Positions 35,321 to 45,436 of a stretch of DNA of 64,000 bases are shown piece after piece. Each line of letters begins with the position of its first letter. Position 1 is the stretch's first letter. Source of the DNA: Clostridia bacterium (lineage in GTDB: Bacteria; Bacillota; Clostridia; Lachnospirales; Lachnospiraceae); the NCBI GenBank assembly GCA_910576205.1, contig CAJTHL010000014.1:85819-149818 (forward strand). The letters are read 5' to 3'. The translations under genes and the position numbers were made by a program. The notes beneath the pieces are model-generated. The model saw nothing but the letters and a program-made list of their open reading frames with translations. It had not been told where the DNA came from and ran no database searches.

Positions 35321-36957
35321 TACGGATTTCACAGGTAAAGCTGCCAGTGGGACATGCCCCGGAGGAGCCCTTACGGAAGGCGGCGCGTATTCTGAAGATC
35401 CGGCCGGAGGAAATTAAGGAGCTTCACATCAGGAAGCGCTCCCTGGATGCCAGAAAACGCCCGCCCCAGTATGTCTATGAGCTGGAGGCGGAGGTTTCCA
35501 GGGAAAAGCAGGTCTTGAAGCGGGTCCGCGGCGGCCAGGCAGCGCTGGCCGGTTGTGCTTCCTACCGGTTTCCAGAGGCGGGAAACGAAAAGATTAAGAC
35601 ACCGCCTGTAATAGTGGGAAGCGGGCCCGCAGGCCTGTTCTGCGGCTTGATGCTGGCCAGGGCAGGGTACGCCCCCGTAATCCTGGAGCGGGGGCAGTGC
35701 GCCCGGGAACGGCAAAGGGCGGTGGAGGCCTTCTGGCAGGGGGGAAGCCTGAATCTTCACTCAAACGTACAGTTTGGGGAGGGCGGCGCAGGCACCTTTT
35801 CCGACGGGAAGCTTAACACCCTGGTAAAAGATCCCCAGGGGCGGGGAAGAAAGGCGCTGGAGCTTCTGGTGGAGGCCGGGGCGCCGGAGGAAATTTTATA
35901 CGAGAGTAAGCCCCACCTGGGCACAGACCTGCTGGTGGGGATCGTGGAACATATCCGGAAGGAAATTGAAACTCTGGGGGGCAAAGTGCTCTTTGGGCAT
36001 CAGCTTGTGGATATCCGCGTGGACAACAGCCGGGTCCGGGGCGTACGGGTACGGCGCGTATCCCGGGCGGAAGCTTCTAAAGAGACAGGGGGCGCAAGGA
36101 TGACGGAGGAGGAGTTATGCCTGGATGTACAGACGCTGGTGCTGGCTATCGGCCACTCTGCCCGGGATACCTTTTCCATGCTGAAGGAGCTTTCCGTGCC
36201 CATGGAGCAGAAGGCCTTTGCGGTGGGGGTGCGTATCGAGCATCCCCAGGAGATGATTAATCATTCCCAATATGGGGCAGACTATCCCCAGGGACTTCCG
36301 GCAGCGGCCTACAAGCTGACCCGTAAGGTGGCAGGGGGACGGGGGGTCTACTCCTTCTGTATGTGTCCCGGGGGATATGTGGTAAACGCCTCCTCGGAGG
36401 AGGGACGCCTTGCCATAAACGGCATGAGCTACCAGGCCAGGGACGGGCGAAACGCCAACAGTGCCATGATTGTGACGGTGAGGCCGGAGGATTTTGGGGG
36501 AGACGGCGTGCTGGCAGGCGTGGAATTCCAGAGACGTCTGGAAGAACGGGCTTACCGGGCCGGAAACGGAAGGGTTCCCGTCCAGCTGCTGGAGGATTTT
36601 ACAAAAAACCAGATTACCAGGGTTCTGGGAGACGTTGCGCCCTGTATCAAAGGCGCGTACACTTTCGGGGATGTGCGGGGGATTTTTCCAGAACAGCTCC
36701 AGGAGGCCCTTCGGGAGGGGATTCTGGGCTGCGGCCAGGTGATCCCGGGATTTGTAAGACCCGACGCGGTTCTCTCCGGCGTGGAGAGCAGAACCTCCTC
36801 CCCGGTGCGGATTCTGCGGGATGACAAGCTGGAGAGCGGCATAAAGGGTCTGTTTCCCTGCGGAGAAGGAGCCGGCTACGCGGGAGGCATTACCTCGGCG
36901 GCCATGGACGGTATCCGGGTGGCGGAGGAGATCCGGAGGAGATTCTCCCCGGAATAA
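35317..36957 (+). CDS. FAD-dependent dehydrogenase (COG2509 type)
   Basis: 546 aa. An N-terminal domain (about 1-90, with RILKIRPEEIKELHIRKRSL) precedes the FAD-binding motif VIVGSGPAGLFCGLMLARAG. Further hallmarks are SNVQFGEGGAGTFSDGKLNT, VLAIGHSARDTFSML, GGRGVYSFCMCPGGYVV and the C-terminal FPCGEGAGYAGGITSAAMDG. Such proteins are conserved in Clostridia, without a proven reaction. Coupled to the preceding flavoprotein. Confidence 0.92.
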   Translation: MIRISQVKLPVGHAPEEPLRKAARILKIRPEEIKELHIRKRSLDARKRPPQYVYELEAEVSREKQVLKRVRGGQAALAGCASYRFPEAGNEKIKTPPVIVGSGPAGLFCGLMLARAGYAPVILERGQCARERQRAVEAFWQGGSLNLHSNVQFGEGGAGTFSDGKLNTLVKDPQGRGRKALELLVEAGAPEEILYESKPHLGTDLLVGIVEHIRKEIETLGGKVLFGHQLVDIRVDNSRVRGVRVRRVSRAEASKETGGARMTEEELCLDVQTLVLAIGHSARDTFSMLKELSVPMEQKAFAVGVRIEHPQEMINHSQYGADYPQGLPAAAYKLTRKVAGGRGVYSFCMCPGGYVVNASSEEGRLAINGMSYQARDGRNANSAMIVTVRPEDFGGDGVLAGVEFQRRLEERAYRAGNGRVPVQLLEDFTKNQITRVLGDVAPCIKGAYTFGDVRGIFPEQLQEALREGILGCGQVIPGFVRPDAVLSGVESRTSSPVRILRDDKLESGIKGLFPCGEGAGYAGGITSAAMDGIRVAEEIRRRFSPE

Positions 36958-37122
36958 ACGACAGGCTGTTTTCGCGAAAAGGACTTTGACATTTCGACGG
37001 CAGGAGACAAAAAACAAGAAAAACTTCATTTTTAAACTATATACAAGCAATGTTTTTTATGATACTATATAAGTTGATTTAATTTTGCTTTTTGTAAAAA
37101 AAACAAAAGACGGAGGAGCTTT

Positions 37123-37374
37123 ATGAAGGCGAAAAACGGATGGGTACTGCTGGTCATGCTGCTGTCCGGTATTGTGCTGGGTGGATTTATCGGGATGCTG
37201 ACAGTAAATGTTTCCGGACTGTCCTGGCTGAATTACGGGCAGAGCTTCGGGCTTCAAAGTCCTCTGGTGCTGGATCTGGGGCTTCTGGTTCTCACCTTCG
37301 GGCTGACGATCCATATTTCCATTGCCAGCATTATCGGCGTAGTTCTGGCCATTTTTATTTACAGGAAGCTGTAA
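37123..37374 (+). CDS. Small membrane protein of the DUF4321 family
   Basis: 83 aa with two membrane helices (about 5-27 and 50-80). The GIVLGGFIGMLTVNVSGLSW start and the FGLQSPLVLDLGLLVLTFGL second half fit DUF4321, which is regularly found just before radC and mreB in Clostridia. Shine-Dalgarno GGAGGAGC. Function unknown; a role near the shape/division genes is only suggested by position. Confidence 0.82.
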   Translation: MKAKNGWVLLVMLLSGIVLGGFIGMLTVNVSGLSWLNYGQSFGLQSPLVLDLGLLVLTFGLTIHISIASIIGVVLAIFIYRKL

Positions 37375-37425
37375 GCTTCCCTTCGTTTCCAAAGAGCATG
37401 TGAGGGCCCGGCGGAAAGGAATGAG

Positions 37426-38124
37426 ATGAAAGAAAAACATACCATGAAGGAGCTGCGTTCAGACGATCAGCCCTATGAAAAATGTCTGAGGCAGGGGGCA
37501 GGATATCTGACGGATACAGAGCTTCTGGCCGTGATTATACGCACGGGAACCCAGGGGGAAACCGCCTATGAGCTGGCGGGCAGGGTTCTTCAGAAATGCG
37601 CCGCCTACCAGGGGCTTACGGGGATCCGCCATCTCTCCCTGGATGAACTTGTGTCCATCAGGGGGATAGGCAGAGTGAAAGCTATACAGATCCAGTGCAT
37701 CGGAGAGCTTTCCAGGCGGCTTTCCAAGGCCACGGCGGCCTGCCAGGTGAGACTGACCACCCCGGCGTCTGTGGCAGAGTATTTTATGGAAGATATGCGC
37801 CATGAGGAGCAGGAACAGCTTGTGCTGCTGATGTTTAATTCCAGAATGCGCATTCTGAAAGAGAAAATGATTTTTAAGGGAACCGTACGTTTTTCCTGCG
37901 TGTCTCCCAGGGAAATCTTCATTGAAGCGATGCTGGTAAAGGCCGTACATATTGTGCTGGTACACAATCATCCCAGTGGGGATCCCACGCCCAGCCAGGA
38001 GGACCTTGTTATGACCCGGCAGATACAGGAGGCGGGGGAGCTGCTTGGAATCACGCTGCGGGACCATATCATCATTGGGGATAACCGGTATATCAGTATG
38101 AAAGAAGAGAATGTCTTACCTTAA
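37426..38124 (+). CDS. radC: RadC/YeeS-family JAB-domain protein
   Basis: 232 aa. An N-terminal helix-hairpin-helix (about 50-75) is followed by a JAMM/MPN+ metalloprotease-like core with HNHPSGDPTPSQED (HxH...D metal ligands) and an upstream Glu. Despite the name it is not shown to act in recombination repair. It lies just before mreB, the standard order in Bacillus and Clostridia. Confidence 0.94.
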   Translation: MKEKHTMKELRSDDQPYEKCLRQGAGYLTDTELLAVIIRTGTQGETAYELAGRVLQKCAAYQGLTGIRHLSLDELVSIRGIGRVKAIQIQCIGELSRRLSKATAACQVRLTTPASVAEYFMEDMRHEEQEQLVLLMFNSRMRILKEKMIFKGTVRFSCVSPREIFIEAMLVKAVHIVLVHNHPSGDPTPSQEDLVMTRQIQEAGELLGITLRDHIIIGDNRYISMKEENVLP

Positions 38125-38156
38125 GTTACAATACCAGCGAGAAAGGAAGAAAAAAC

Positions 38157-39164
38157 ATGGCAATACAATGTTTTGGGTGTGATTTAGGAACCAACACAAT
38201 AAAGGTGTACAGCAGGGAAACGGATGAGATCTTTTCCCAGAAAAATATGGTGGCCATCGAGGAGAAGAAGGGCATGATTGCCTACGGGGACGAGGCCTAC
38301 GATATGTACGAGAAGGCGCCTGCCAATATTGACGTGCTCTTTCCCATGTCCTTTGGAACGGTTGCCAGCATCACCTATATGCAGGAGTTCCTAAGGGCTT
38401 TTCTGGGGGCAAACGTAAAGGGGCCCTTAAAAGGCTCGGAGTTCTATATGGCTCTCCCCACCGATGTGCAGGACCGGGTGTTTTCCACGCTGATACAGGG
38501 CATGGGGCTTAAAGCCAAATATGTCCGCATGGTGGACAAGCCTGTGGCGGCCGGGCTGGGACTTGGCCTGGATGTGACAAAGGCCCAGGGCGTTATGCTG
38601 GTGGACGTGGGCGCGGACACCACGGAAATCTCCATCCTTTCCCTGGGAGGTACCGTGACCAGCAAGCTTATTAAAATGGGCGGTAACAAGATGGATGAGG
38701 CCATTGCCGGAGCCATCCGGCGGGAGTTTGGCTACTTTATCGGCGGAAAGACAGCGGAGCTTCTGAAGCGGGAGCTGGGATATGTGCCGGGCAGCTCAGA
38801 CAAGAAAATGGAGATCTGCGGGCGCAATATGGCCCTTGGCCTTCCGGCCATTCTGGAGGTGGGCGGCGATTTCATTGCGGAATCCATTGAGGAGCAGCTA
38901 AAGACGATTATAGATTCCATCAAGGTGATTCTGGAGCGTACGCCGCCGGAGTTGGGCGTAGATATTATCCGGAACGGCATTTTCCTGACCGGCGGGGTAG
39001 CCAATCTCACAGGCCTTGACGAGCTGATTGAAAAATCAACCAACATCCGGGTGAATCAGGTGGAGCATCCGGAGGAGTGCGTGGCCAGAGGGCTTTCCAG
39101 AATTATCAATGAGAGGGAATTCCGGGATCTGACCTTTATCACGAAGGAACAGGCTTACAACTGA
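38157..39164 (+). CDS. mreB: Rod shape-determining protein MreB
   Basis: 335 aa, actin fold. Nucleotide-binding motifs: phosphate 1 GCDLGTNTIKVYS, phosphate 2 LVDVGADTTEIS and adenosine motif LTGGVANLTGLDE. It polymerises at the membrane and guides lateral wall synthesis with MreC, MreD, RodA and PBP2, all encoded downstream. First gene of the shape/division cluster. Confidence 0.96.
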   Translation: MAIQCFGCDLGTNTIKVYSRETDEIFSQKNMVAIEEKKGMIAYGDEAYDMYEKAPANIDVLFPMSFGTVASITYMQEFLRAFLGANVKGPLKGSEFYMALPTDVQDRVFSTLIQGMGLKAKYVRMVDKPVAAGLGLGLDVTKAQGVMLVDVGADTTEISILSLGGTVTSKLIKMGGNKMDEAIAGAIRREFGYFIGGKTAELLKRELGYVPGSSDKKMEICGRNMALGLPAILEVGGDFIAESIEEQLKTIIDSIKVILERTPPELGVDIIRNGIFLTGGVANLTGLDELIEKSTNIRVNQVEHPEECVARGLSRIINEREFRDLTFITKEQAYN

Positions 39165-39178
39165 CAGACGGGAGCATT

Positions 39179-40030
39179 ATGAGGAGAAGAAAGAAATTTT
39201 CTGTGCCGGGTAAATATCTGTTTGCATGCCTGGCGTTTGGATGCATCCTTCTAATGGGCGTCTCCTTTATCACCGGTTATTCGGGGGAACCTGTCAACAC
39301 GGCAGCCGGATATTTATTCGTCCCCATACAGCGGGGGCTGAATTACGCGGGTGGATGGCTGCGGGAAAAGACGGATAACTTCGCGTCCCTGCAGGAGGCC
39401 CAGAATTTAAATGAGGAGCTCCAGGCCCAGGTGGATCAGCTAATCACGGAAAACAGCCAGCTTCAGCAGGACCGCTACGAGCTTTCGGAGCTTCGGGCTC
39501 TGTACGAGCTGGACGAAAGCTATGAGGAATACGAGAAGGTGGCTGCCAGAATCATCGGCAAGGATGCGGGAAACTGGTTCAGTACCTTTATTATTGACAA
39601 GGGCGCAAAGGACGGTATTGCCGTTAACATGAATGTGATGGCCGGCAGCGGCCTGGTAGGCATTGTCACCAAGGTGGGTGATAACTGGGCCCAGGTGCGA
39701 TCCATTATTGACGATACCAGCAATGTGAGCGCCACCGTGCTTTCCACCTCGGACTACTGCTTTGTCCAGGGGGATCTTAAGCTTATGAATGAGGGCGTCA
39801 TACACATTACCGAGCTTAGGACGGAGGAGGGCGCCATCAGCAAGGGCGATAAGGTGCTTACCTCCCATATCAGTGAAAAATACCAGGAAGGGATTCTCAT
39901 CGGCTATGTGGATGAGCTCGTCCTGGATTCCAATAATCTGACCTACTCCGGCACGCTGACGCCGGCGGTGGACTTCGAACACCTCCACACGGTGCTGGTC
40001 ATTACAGATCTGAAGCAGACGGCGGATTAG
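39179..40030 (+). CDS. mreC: Rod shape-determining protein MreC
   Basis: 283 aa. One N-terminal membrane helix (about 12-32), a coiled coil (about 65-105, ENQLQQD-type heptads), and a beta-rich extracytoplasmic domain with NVMAGSGLVGIVTKVGDNWA and VRSIIDDTSNVSAT. It links MreB to the wall synthases. 14 bp after mreB. Confidence 0.95.
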   Translation: MRRRKKFSVPGKYLFACLAFGCILLMGVSFITGYSGEPVNTAAGYLFVPIQRGLNYAGGWLREKTDNFASLQEAQNLNEELQAQVDQLITENSQLQQDRYELSELRALYELDESYEEYEKVAARIIGKDAGNWFSTFIIDKGAKDGIAVNMNVMAGSGLVGIVTKVGDNWAQVRSIIDDTSNVSATVLSTSDYCFVQGDLKLMNEGVIHITELRTEEGAISKGDKVLTSHISEKYQEGILIGYVDELVLDSNNLTYSGTLTPAVDFEHLHTVLVITDLKQTAD

Positions 40031-40061
40031 GGACTTATGCGGAGCTTGAATAGGAGGGCTT

Positions 40062-40637
40062 ATGCGGCGGAAGCTTGTGGTTTTCCTGCTGATTATTTTG
40101 TCTTTTGTATTGCAGAATACGGTTTTTAAAACATTGGCGCTGGCCAGCGTCTCCCCCAACCTGCTTCTTGTGCTGACGGCCTCCGTGGGGCTGATGCGGG
40201 GGGAGAAGGAAGGGGTTCTGACGGGCTTTTTTAGCGGCCTGCTTCTGGATATTTTTTACGGGAGAATTCTGGGCTTTTACGCCCTGGTTTACCTGTTTAT
40301 CGGATACGGGAACGGAAAATTCCACCGTTTGTTTTCCGACGAGGATATTAAGCTTCCCATGGTCTGGATTGCCTTCAGCGATCTTGCCTATGGTCTTCTC
40401 ATATATTTTTTCCAGTTTATGTTCCGGAGAAAGTTTGAATTCCGGTATTATTTTCTTCATATTATTGTGCCGGAGCTGATTTACACCATTGTGGTGATGC
40501 TGGTGTTTTACCAGGTAATCCGCAAGCTGAACCGGTGGCTGGAAAAGTGGGATCCGGACAAAAACACAGGCCCTGGCGGCCTGCTTCATTCCGGGACGCC
40601 TGTGCTGGACCGCTTTGACAACATGAAGGAGTTATAA
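40062..40637 (+). CDS. mreD: Rod shape-determining protein MreD
   Basis: 191 aa with five to six hydrophobic segments and LLLVLTASVGLMRGEKEGVL near the N-terminus, typical of MreD. Shine-Dalgarno TAGGAGGGC, ATG 40062. It completes the mreBCD set. Confidence 0.93.
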   Translation: MRRKLVVFLLIILSFVLQNTVFKTLALASVSPNLLLVLTASVGLMRGEKEGVLTGFFSGLLLDIFYGRILGFYALVYLFIGYGNGKFHRLFSDEDIKLPMVWIAFSDLAYGLLIYFFQFMFRRKFEFRYYFLHIIVPELIYTIVVMLVFYQVIRKLNRWLEKWDPDKNTGPGGLLHSGTPVLDRFDNMKEL

Positions 40638-40639
40638 GA

Positions 40640-43537
40640 TTGTTAGACGATTTAAAGCATGAAATATGGAATTTCATAAAGTCCAGAACTTTTTTCCTGA
40701 TGCTGGTGTTTATTCTTCTCTTTGCCGTCTTGATCCAGCGGATATTTTACCTTCAGATTGTAAAGGGAGGGGAATATCAGGACACTTTCCGGCTGATTAC
40801 GGAGAAGCAGGTGAGCCTGTCCAGTACAAGAGGGAATATTTATGACAGAAACGGAAAGCTTTTGGCCTACAGTGTGCTGTCCTATTCTGTGACTATTGAG
40901 GACAACGGCACCTACGCCAATAACAATACAAAAAATGCCAGTATCAATGAGACAATCTACCGTCTTATCCGTCTGGTAGAAAAAAACGGGGACAGCACAA
41001 TCAAGGACTTTGGGATTCTCTACGAAAATGGAAGATATGTGTTTTCCCTGGAAGGAACCCAGCTTTTGCGCTTTAAGGCGGATATTTACGGGCATACGAA
41101 GATCAGTGATCTGACGGCGCCCCAGGAGCTGGCCTCGCCGGACGAGATGATGGAATTCCTGTGCGACAAAAAGAAATACTGGCTTCCCGACGCCTACACG
41201 GAGGAGGAGAAAGAGAAGTACGGCATTACCCTGGACGGCTTTACGCCGGAGGATAAGATCAAGATTTTAAGCGTCCGCAACACTATGTATTCCAATAACT
41301 ACCGCCGCTATGTGGCCACTACGGTGGCTACCGACGTGTCCGACGAGACGGTGGCGGCTGTCATGGAAAATAAGGATACTCTCCAGGGAGTAGACATTGC
41401 TCAGAGCAGTATGCGGGTTTACCCGGACAGCAAGTATTTCGCCTCGATTATCGGTTATATCGGAAAAGCCTCCCAGGAGGAACTGGATGACTTGCAGACG
41501 AAAAACGAGAGCTATGAGCTTAATGACATTATCGGCAAAGCAGGCATAGAGCAGTATATGGAGCTGGAGCTCCAGGGCACCAAGGGCTACGAGGTCATGT
41601 ATGTGGACAGCATGGGAAAGATGCTGGAAGTGACAGAAAGCGTAAAACCGGTGCCGGGGAGCGACTTGTATCTGACCATTGACGCAGATCTGAATATAGC
41701 CATCTATAAGATTATTGAACAGGAGCTGGCAGGTATCCTGCTCTCCAAAATCCGCAATATGAAGGAGTATGTTCCCGGAGAGAAGGATACTGCTATGGAA
41801 ATCCTGATTCCCATCTACGACGTGTACAACGCCCTGATTGCCAACAGCGTCATTGATTGCAGCCATTTCAAGGAGGAGGACGCCACGGAGCTGGAAAAAA
41901 GTGTCTATGACCGCCTGCTGGCAAAGCGTCAGGCGGTGGTGGACTCTCTGGAAGCCCAGCTTACGGAGGAACATCCTGTGGCCTATGAGGCGCTGCCTAG
42001 GGAGATGCAGAATTATATGAGCTATCTTGTGTCGGATGTGCTTATGGGGGATAACCAGGTACTGATGCAGTCCCGGATAAACACCTCCGACGAGACCTAT
42101 ATCCGCTGGACAACCGATGAGGTAATCAGCCTGGAAGAATATCTTCAGTATGCCATTTCCATGAACTGGATTGATGTGACAAAGCTCTCCAGCGACAGCC
42201 CTTATATGGATGCCCAGGAAATCTATACCTCTATCATAGAATATATCAAAGAGTACCTGGAAACTGATGCGGAGTTTGAGCGTATGCTCTACAAATATAT
42301 GCTTCTGGAGGATATGGTCAGCGGACAGGAAATTTGTCTTTTATTATATGACCAGAATGTGTTAGAATATAACCAGGAGCTTGTTGACGGGCTTAGAAAT
42401 GGCAGCCTGTCCGCGTTTAACTTCCTGCTGGACAGGATCCGCAATCTGGAGATTACGCCGGGGCAGCTTGCCCTGGATCCCTGCAGCGCAGGCTGCGTGG
42501 TCACCGATGTAAACACAGGCGATATCCTGGCTCTGGTGGACTATCCGGGATACGATAATAACCGTCTCACCAACACGGTGGACGCGGCTTACTTTAACCA
42601 GCTGTTAAACGACAAAGCCACGCCCTTTGTAAACAGGGCTACCCAGGAGACTACGGCTCCCGGTTCTACCTTTAAGCCGGTTGTGGCTATTGCCGGCCTG
42701 GAGGAGGGCGTGATTTCCACCGGGGAGGAGATCTACGGCAAAGGACTGTATGACACGATCACGCCTTCCAAGACCTGCTGGGTATTTAACCAGTACGGCC
42801 GGATTCACGGAAACGAGAACGTGGTGACGGCCATCCGGGATTCCTGCAACTATTATTTTTACGAGGTGGGATACCGGCTGTCAGACGGAAAGAACGGAAG
42901 CTTCTCCAATGAAAAGGGCCTTTCTACCATCCAGAAGTATGCGGAAATGTTTGGCCTGGGAGAGCCCTCCGGCGTGGAAATCGCGGAGAGAGAGCCAAGG
43001 ATATCCGACGAGCTGCCCATTGATACGGCTATTGGGCAGGGAACCAACAACTACGCGCTGACCCATCTGGTACGCTATGTAACGGCCCTTGCCAATGAGG
43101 GAACCTGCTACAACATCACCCTGCTGGACAGACTGACAGACTCCGAGGGAAACACGATAAAAGACTATAAAGCCAGCATATACAACCAGGTAGAGCTGCC
43201 ACAGGCCACCTGGGACGCGGTCCGCTCAGGCATGCGCCTGGTGGGAGAGGATACCAGGACCCTGAATGAGGTAAATGAGCTGGGAGTGCATGTGGCCGCG
43301 AAATCCGGTACGGCCCAGCAGACCAAGAACCGTCCCAACCACGCGCTTCTTGTGGGATTTGCCCCCTATGAGCAGCCGGAGATTGCCATTGCCACCCGTA
43401 TTGCCAACGGTTATACCTCTGCCAACGCGGCGGAAATAGCGTCCATGGTTTTGAAATATTATTACCATCTGGAGGATGAGGAGGTTCTCTTAAGCGGAGC
43501 CGCTAACCAGACCACAAATGAGACGATTATAGATTAG
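40640..43537 (+). CDS. mrdA: Penicillin-binding protein 2 (class B transpeptidase)
   Basis: 965 aa starting at TTG 40640, 7 nt after AAGGAG and 2 bp after mreD. N-terminal membrane helix, pedestal domain with STRGNIYDRNGKLLAYSV, and transpeptidase domain. Active-site motifs are present: SxxK in APGSTFKPV, SxN in DSCNYYF, and KSG in VAAKSGTAQQ. It cross-links lateral wall peptidoglycan with RodA. It is longer than typical PBP2 (600-700 aa) because of a roughly 250-residue acidic, helical insert between the dimer domain and the catalytic SxxK (about residues 370-610). Confidence 0.93.
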   Translation: MLDDLKHEIWNFIKSRTFFLMLVFILLFAVLIQRIFYLQIVKGGEYQDTFRLITEKQVSLSSTRGNIYDRNGKLLAYSVLSYSVTIEDNGTYANNNTKNASINETIYRLIRLVEKNGDSTIKDFGILYENGRYVFSLEGTQLLRFKADIYGHTKISDLTAPQELASPDEMMEFLCDKKKYWLPDAYTEEEKEKYGITLDGFTPEDKIKILSVRNTMYSNNYRRYVATTVATDVSDETVAAVMENKDTLQGVDIAQSSMRVYPDSKYFASIIGYIGKASQEELDDLQTKNESYELNDIIGKAGIEQYMELELQGTKGYEVMYVDSMGKMLEVTESVKPVPGSDLYLTIDADLNIAIYKIIEQELAGILLSKIRNMKEYVPGEKDTAMEILIPIYDVYNALIANSVIDCSHFKEEDATELEKSVYDRLLAKRQAVVDSLEAQLTEEHPVAYEALPREMQNYMSYLVSDVLMGDNQVLMQSRINTSDETYIRWTTDEVISLEEYLQYAISMNWIDVTKLSSDSPYMDAQEIYTSIIEYIKEYLETDAEFERMLYKYMLLEDMVSGQEICLLLYDQNVLEYNQELVDGLRNGSLSAFNFLLDRIRNLEITPGQLALDPCSAGCVVTDVNTGDILALVDYPGYDNNRLTNTVDAAYFNQLLNDKATPFVNRATQETTAPGSTFKPVVAIAGLEEGVISTGEEIYGKGLYDTITPSKTCWVFNQYGRIHGNENVVTAIRDSCNYYFYEVGYRLSDGKNGSFSNEKGLSTIQKYAEMFGLGEPSGVEIAEREPRISDELPIDTAIGQGTNNYALTHLVRYVTALANEGTCYNITLLDRLTDSEGNTIKDYKASIYNQVELPQATWDAVRSGMRLVGEDTRTLNEVNELGVHVAAKSGTAQQTKNRPNHALLVGFAPYEQPEIAIATRIANGYTSANAAEIASMVLKYYYHLEDEEVLLSGAANQTTNETIID

Positions 43538-43547
43538 GGAGAATAAT

Positions 43548-44228
43548 ATGAAACAGCAGTCGGTTGTGATAAAAAGTAATCAGTATGGACTGACCGTTAT
43601 TCTGGATGAGGCAATGCCCTTCCCGGAGCTGAAAACGGAGGTGGCCGGAAAATTCCAGGCGTCGGCCGGGTTCTTTAAAAACGCCCAGATGGCCCTTACT
43701 TTCCGGGGAAGAAGCCTTACTCCCCAGGAGGAGTGGGACCTGGTGCAGGTCATTACCCAGAACTGCCCCCTGGAAATCATGTGCATTATGGATGAGGACG
43801 CCCTCACAGAGGAGGCCATGAAAAAGGCGGTGGAGGAACACGCCTCCATGGGCGGCCAGGATGGTAAATTCTATAAGGGTACCTTAAGGTCCGGCCAGGT
43901 GCTGGAGGCGGAGACAAGCATCATTATCCTGGGGGATGTAAACGCGGGGGCCAAGGTGGTATCCAAGGGAAATGTGGTGGTTCTTGGATCCTTGAAGGGG
44001 ACTATCTATGTGGGAGCCGCGGGAAATGAAAACGCCTTTGTGGCGGCCCTTTCCATGGATCCCATGCAGATACGCATTGCGGATGTGATTGCCCGCAGCT
44101 CGGACAGGCAGGCGGTGACCAGGGAGCGGAAAAAGTCCGACGATACGCCCAAGATCGCCTATGTGGAGGAGGGAAACATTTACATAGAGCCCATCACCAA
44201 AGAGGTGCTGGGGGATATCAGGATTTAA
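43548..44228 (+). CDS. minC: Septum site-determining protein MinC
   Basis: 226 aa. The N-terminal domain inhibits FtsZ; the C-terminal domain is a right-handed beta helix (LRSGQVLEAETSIIILGDVN, GAKVVSKGNVVVLGSLKGT) that binds MinD and the septum. First of minCDE, following mrdA by 10 bp. Confidence 0.95.
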   Translation: MKQQSVVIKSNQYGLTVILDEAMPFPELKTEVAGKFQASAGFFKNAQMALTFRGRSLTPQEEWDLVQVITQNCPLEIMCIMDEDALTEEAMKKAVEEHASMGGQDGKFYKGTLRSGQVLEAETSIIILGDVNAGAKVVSKGNVVVLGSLKGTIYVGAAGNENAFVAALSMDPMQIRIADVIARSSDRQAVTRERKKSDDTPKIAYVEEGNIYIEPITKEVLGDIRI

Positions 44229-44288
44229 AGGCTGTAAAATAACAATGCCTTAACAATATAGAAACAAGAAATCTGGAGGAAACAATGT

Positions 44289-45074
44289 ATGAGTGAAGTG
44301 ATTGTGATTACATCAGGAAAAGGCGGCGTCGGAAAGACGACGACAACGGCTAATGTAGGGACGGGACTTGCAAAGCTGGACAAAAAGGTGGTTCTGATCG
44401 ATACGGATATCGGACTTCGCAACCTGGATGTGGTCATGGGGCTGGAGAACCGCATCGTCTATAATCTGGTGGATGTGGTGGAAGGCAACTGCCGGATTAA
44501 GCAGGCGCTGATTAAGGACAAGCGCTATCCCAACTTGTATCTGCTTCCTTCAGCCCAGACCAGGGATAAGACAGCCGTAAGCCCGGAGCAGATGGTGAAG
44601 CTCATCCAGGAACTTAGGGAAGAGTTTGACTACATACTTCTGGACTGTCCGGCCGGAATCGAGCAGGGATTTAAGAATGCCATTGCGGCTGCGGACAGAG
44701 CGCTGATTGTGACTACGCCCGAGGTTTCGGCTATCCGGGATGCGGACCGTATTATCGGACTTCTGGAAGCAAATGATATTAAGAAAATTGACCTGATTGT
44801 GAACCGTCTGCGGATGGATATGGTGAAGAGAGGGGATATGATGTCCATTGAGGACGTGGTGGATATCCTTGCCATTCATCTTATCGGAGCGGTTCCGGAC
44901 GATGAGAATATCGTGATTTCAACAAATCAGGGCGAGCCTCTGGTGGGGGATTCCTCTATGGCTGGCATGGCCTACATGAATATCTGTAAGAGGGTGTTGG
45001 GCGAAGACGTTCCGTTCCTGGATTTGAACAGTAAGGAAGGATTCTTTACCAGGCTGGGAAAACTGTTCAAATAA
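44289..45074 (+). CDS. minD: Septum site-determining ATPase MinD
   Basis: 261 aa. Deviant Walker A SGKGGVGKTTTTANV, switch I TDIGLRNLDVVMGLENR, and switch II LLDCPAGIEQGF. A C-terminal amphipathic helix (FFTRLGKLFK) anchors the ATP dimer to the membrane. It recruits MinC and is stimulated by MinE. Confidence 0.97.
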   Translation: MSEVIVITSGKGGVGKTTTTANVGTGLAKLDKKVVLIDTDIGLRNLDVVMGLENRIVYNLVDVVEGNCRIKQALIKDKRYPNLYLLPSAQTRDKTAVSPEQMVKLIQELREEFDYILLDCPAGIEQGFKNAIAAADRALIVTTPEVSAIRDADRIIGLLEANDIKKIDLIVNRLRMDMVKRGDMMSIEDVVDILAIHLIGAVPDDENIVISTNQGEPLVGDSSMAGMAYMNICKRVLGEDVPFLDLNSKEGFFTRLGKLFK

Positions 45075-45092
45075 GCAGAGGAGGAAAGAAGT

Positions 45093-45371
45093 ATGGCGTT
45101 GATGGATTTTTTTAAGAAAAAGAGTTCCAGTGAAGTGGCAAAGGACCGTCTGAAGCTTCTTCTGATCTCTGACCGCACCACCTGTTCCACAGAGGTTATG
45201 GAATTAATCAAGAATGATATTATCAAGGTGATTTCCAAATATATGGAGATCGACAGCGATGGGCTGGATATTCAGATTACCCAGACAGATTCCGACGACG
45301 GCCACGGAAAAGTGCCGGCTCTCTACGCGAACATCCCCATCCGGGATATGAAAAAGAGCGTCCCCAATTAG
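45093..45371 (+). CDS. minE: Cell division topological specificity factor MinE
   Basis: 92 aa. An N-terminal amphipathic MALMDFFKKKSSSEVAKDRL region binds MinD and membrane; a C-terminal dimer domain follows. Presence of MinE implies a Min oscillator rather than a DivIVA/MinJ system. No divIVA gene is seen in this cluster. Confidence 0.94.
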   Translation: MALMDFFKKKSSSEVAKDRLKLLLISDRTTCSTEVMELIKNDIIKVISKYMEIDSDGLDIQITQTDSDDGHGKVPALYANIPIRDMKKSVPN

Positions 45372-45436
45372 GGGAGATGCAAAACTGGAACAGCATCTGC
45401 CCGGACAATGCGGAACTGTAATAAGAAAGGCAACTT

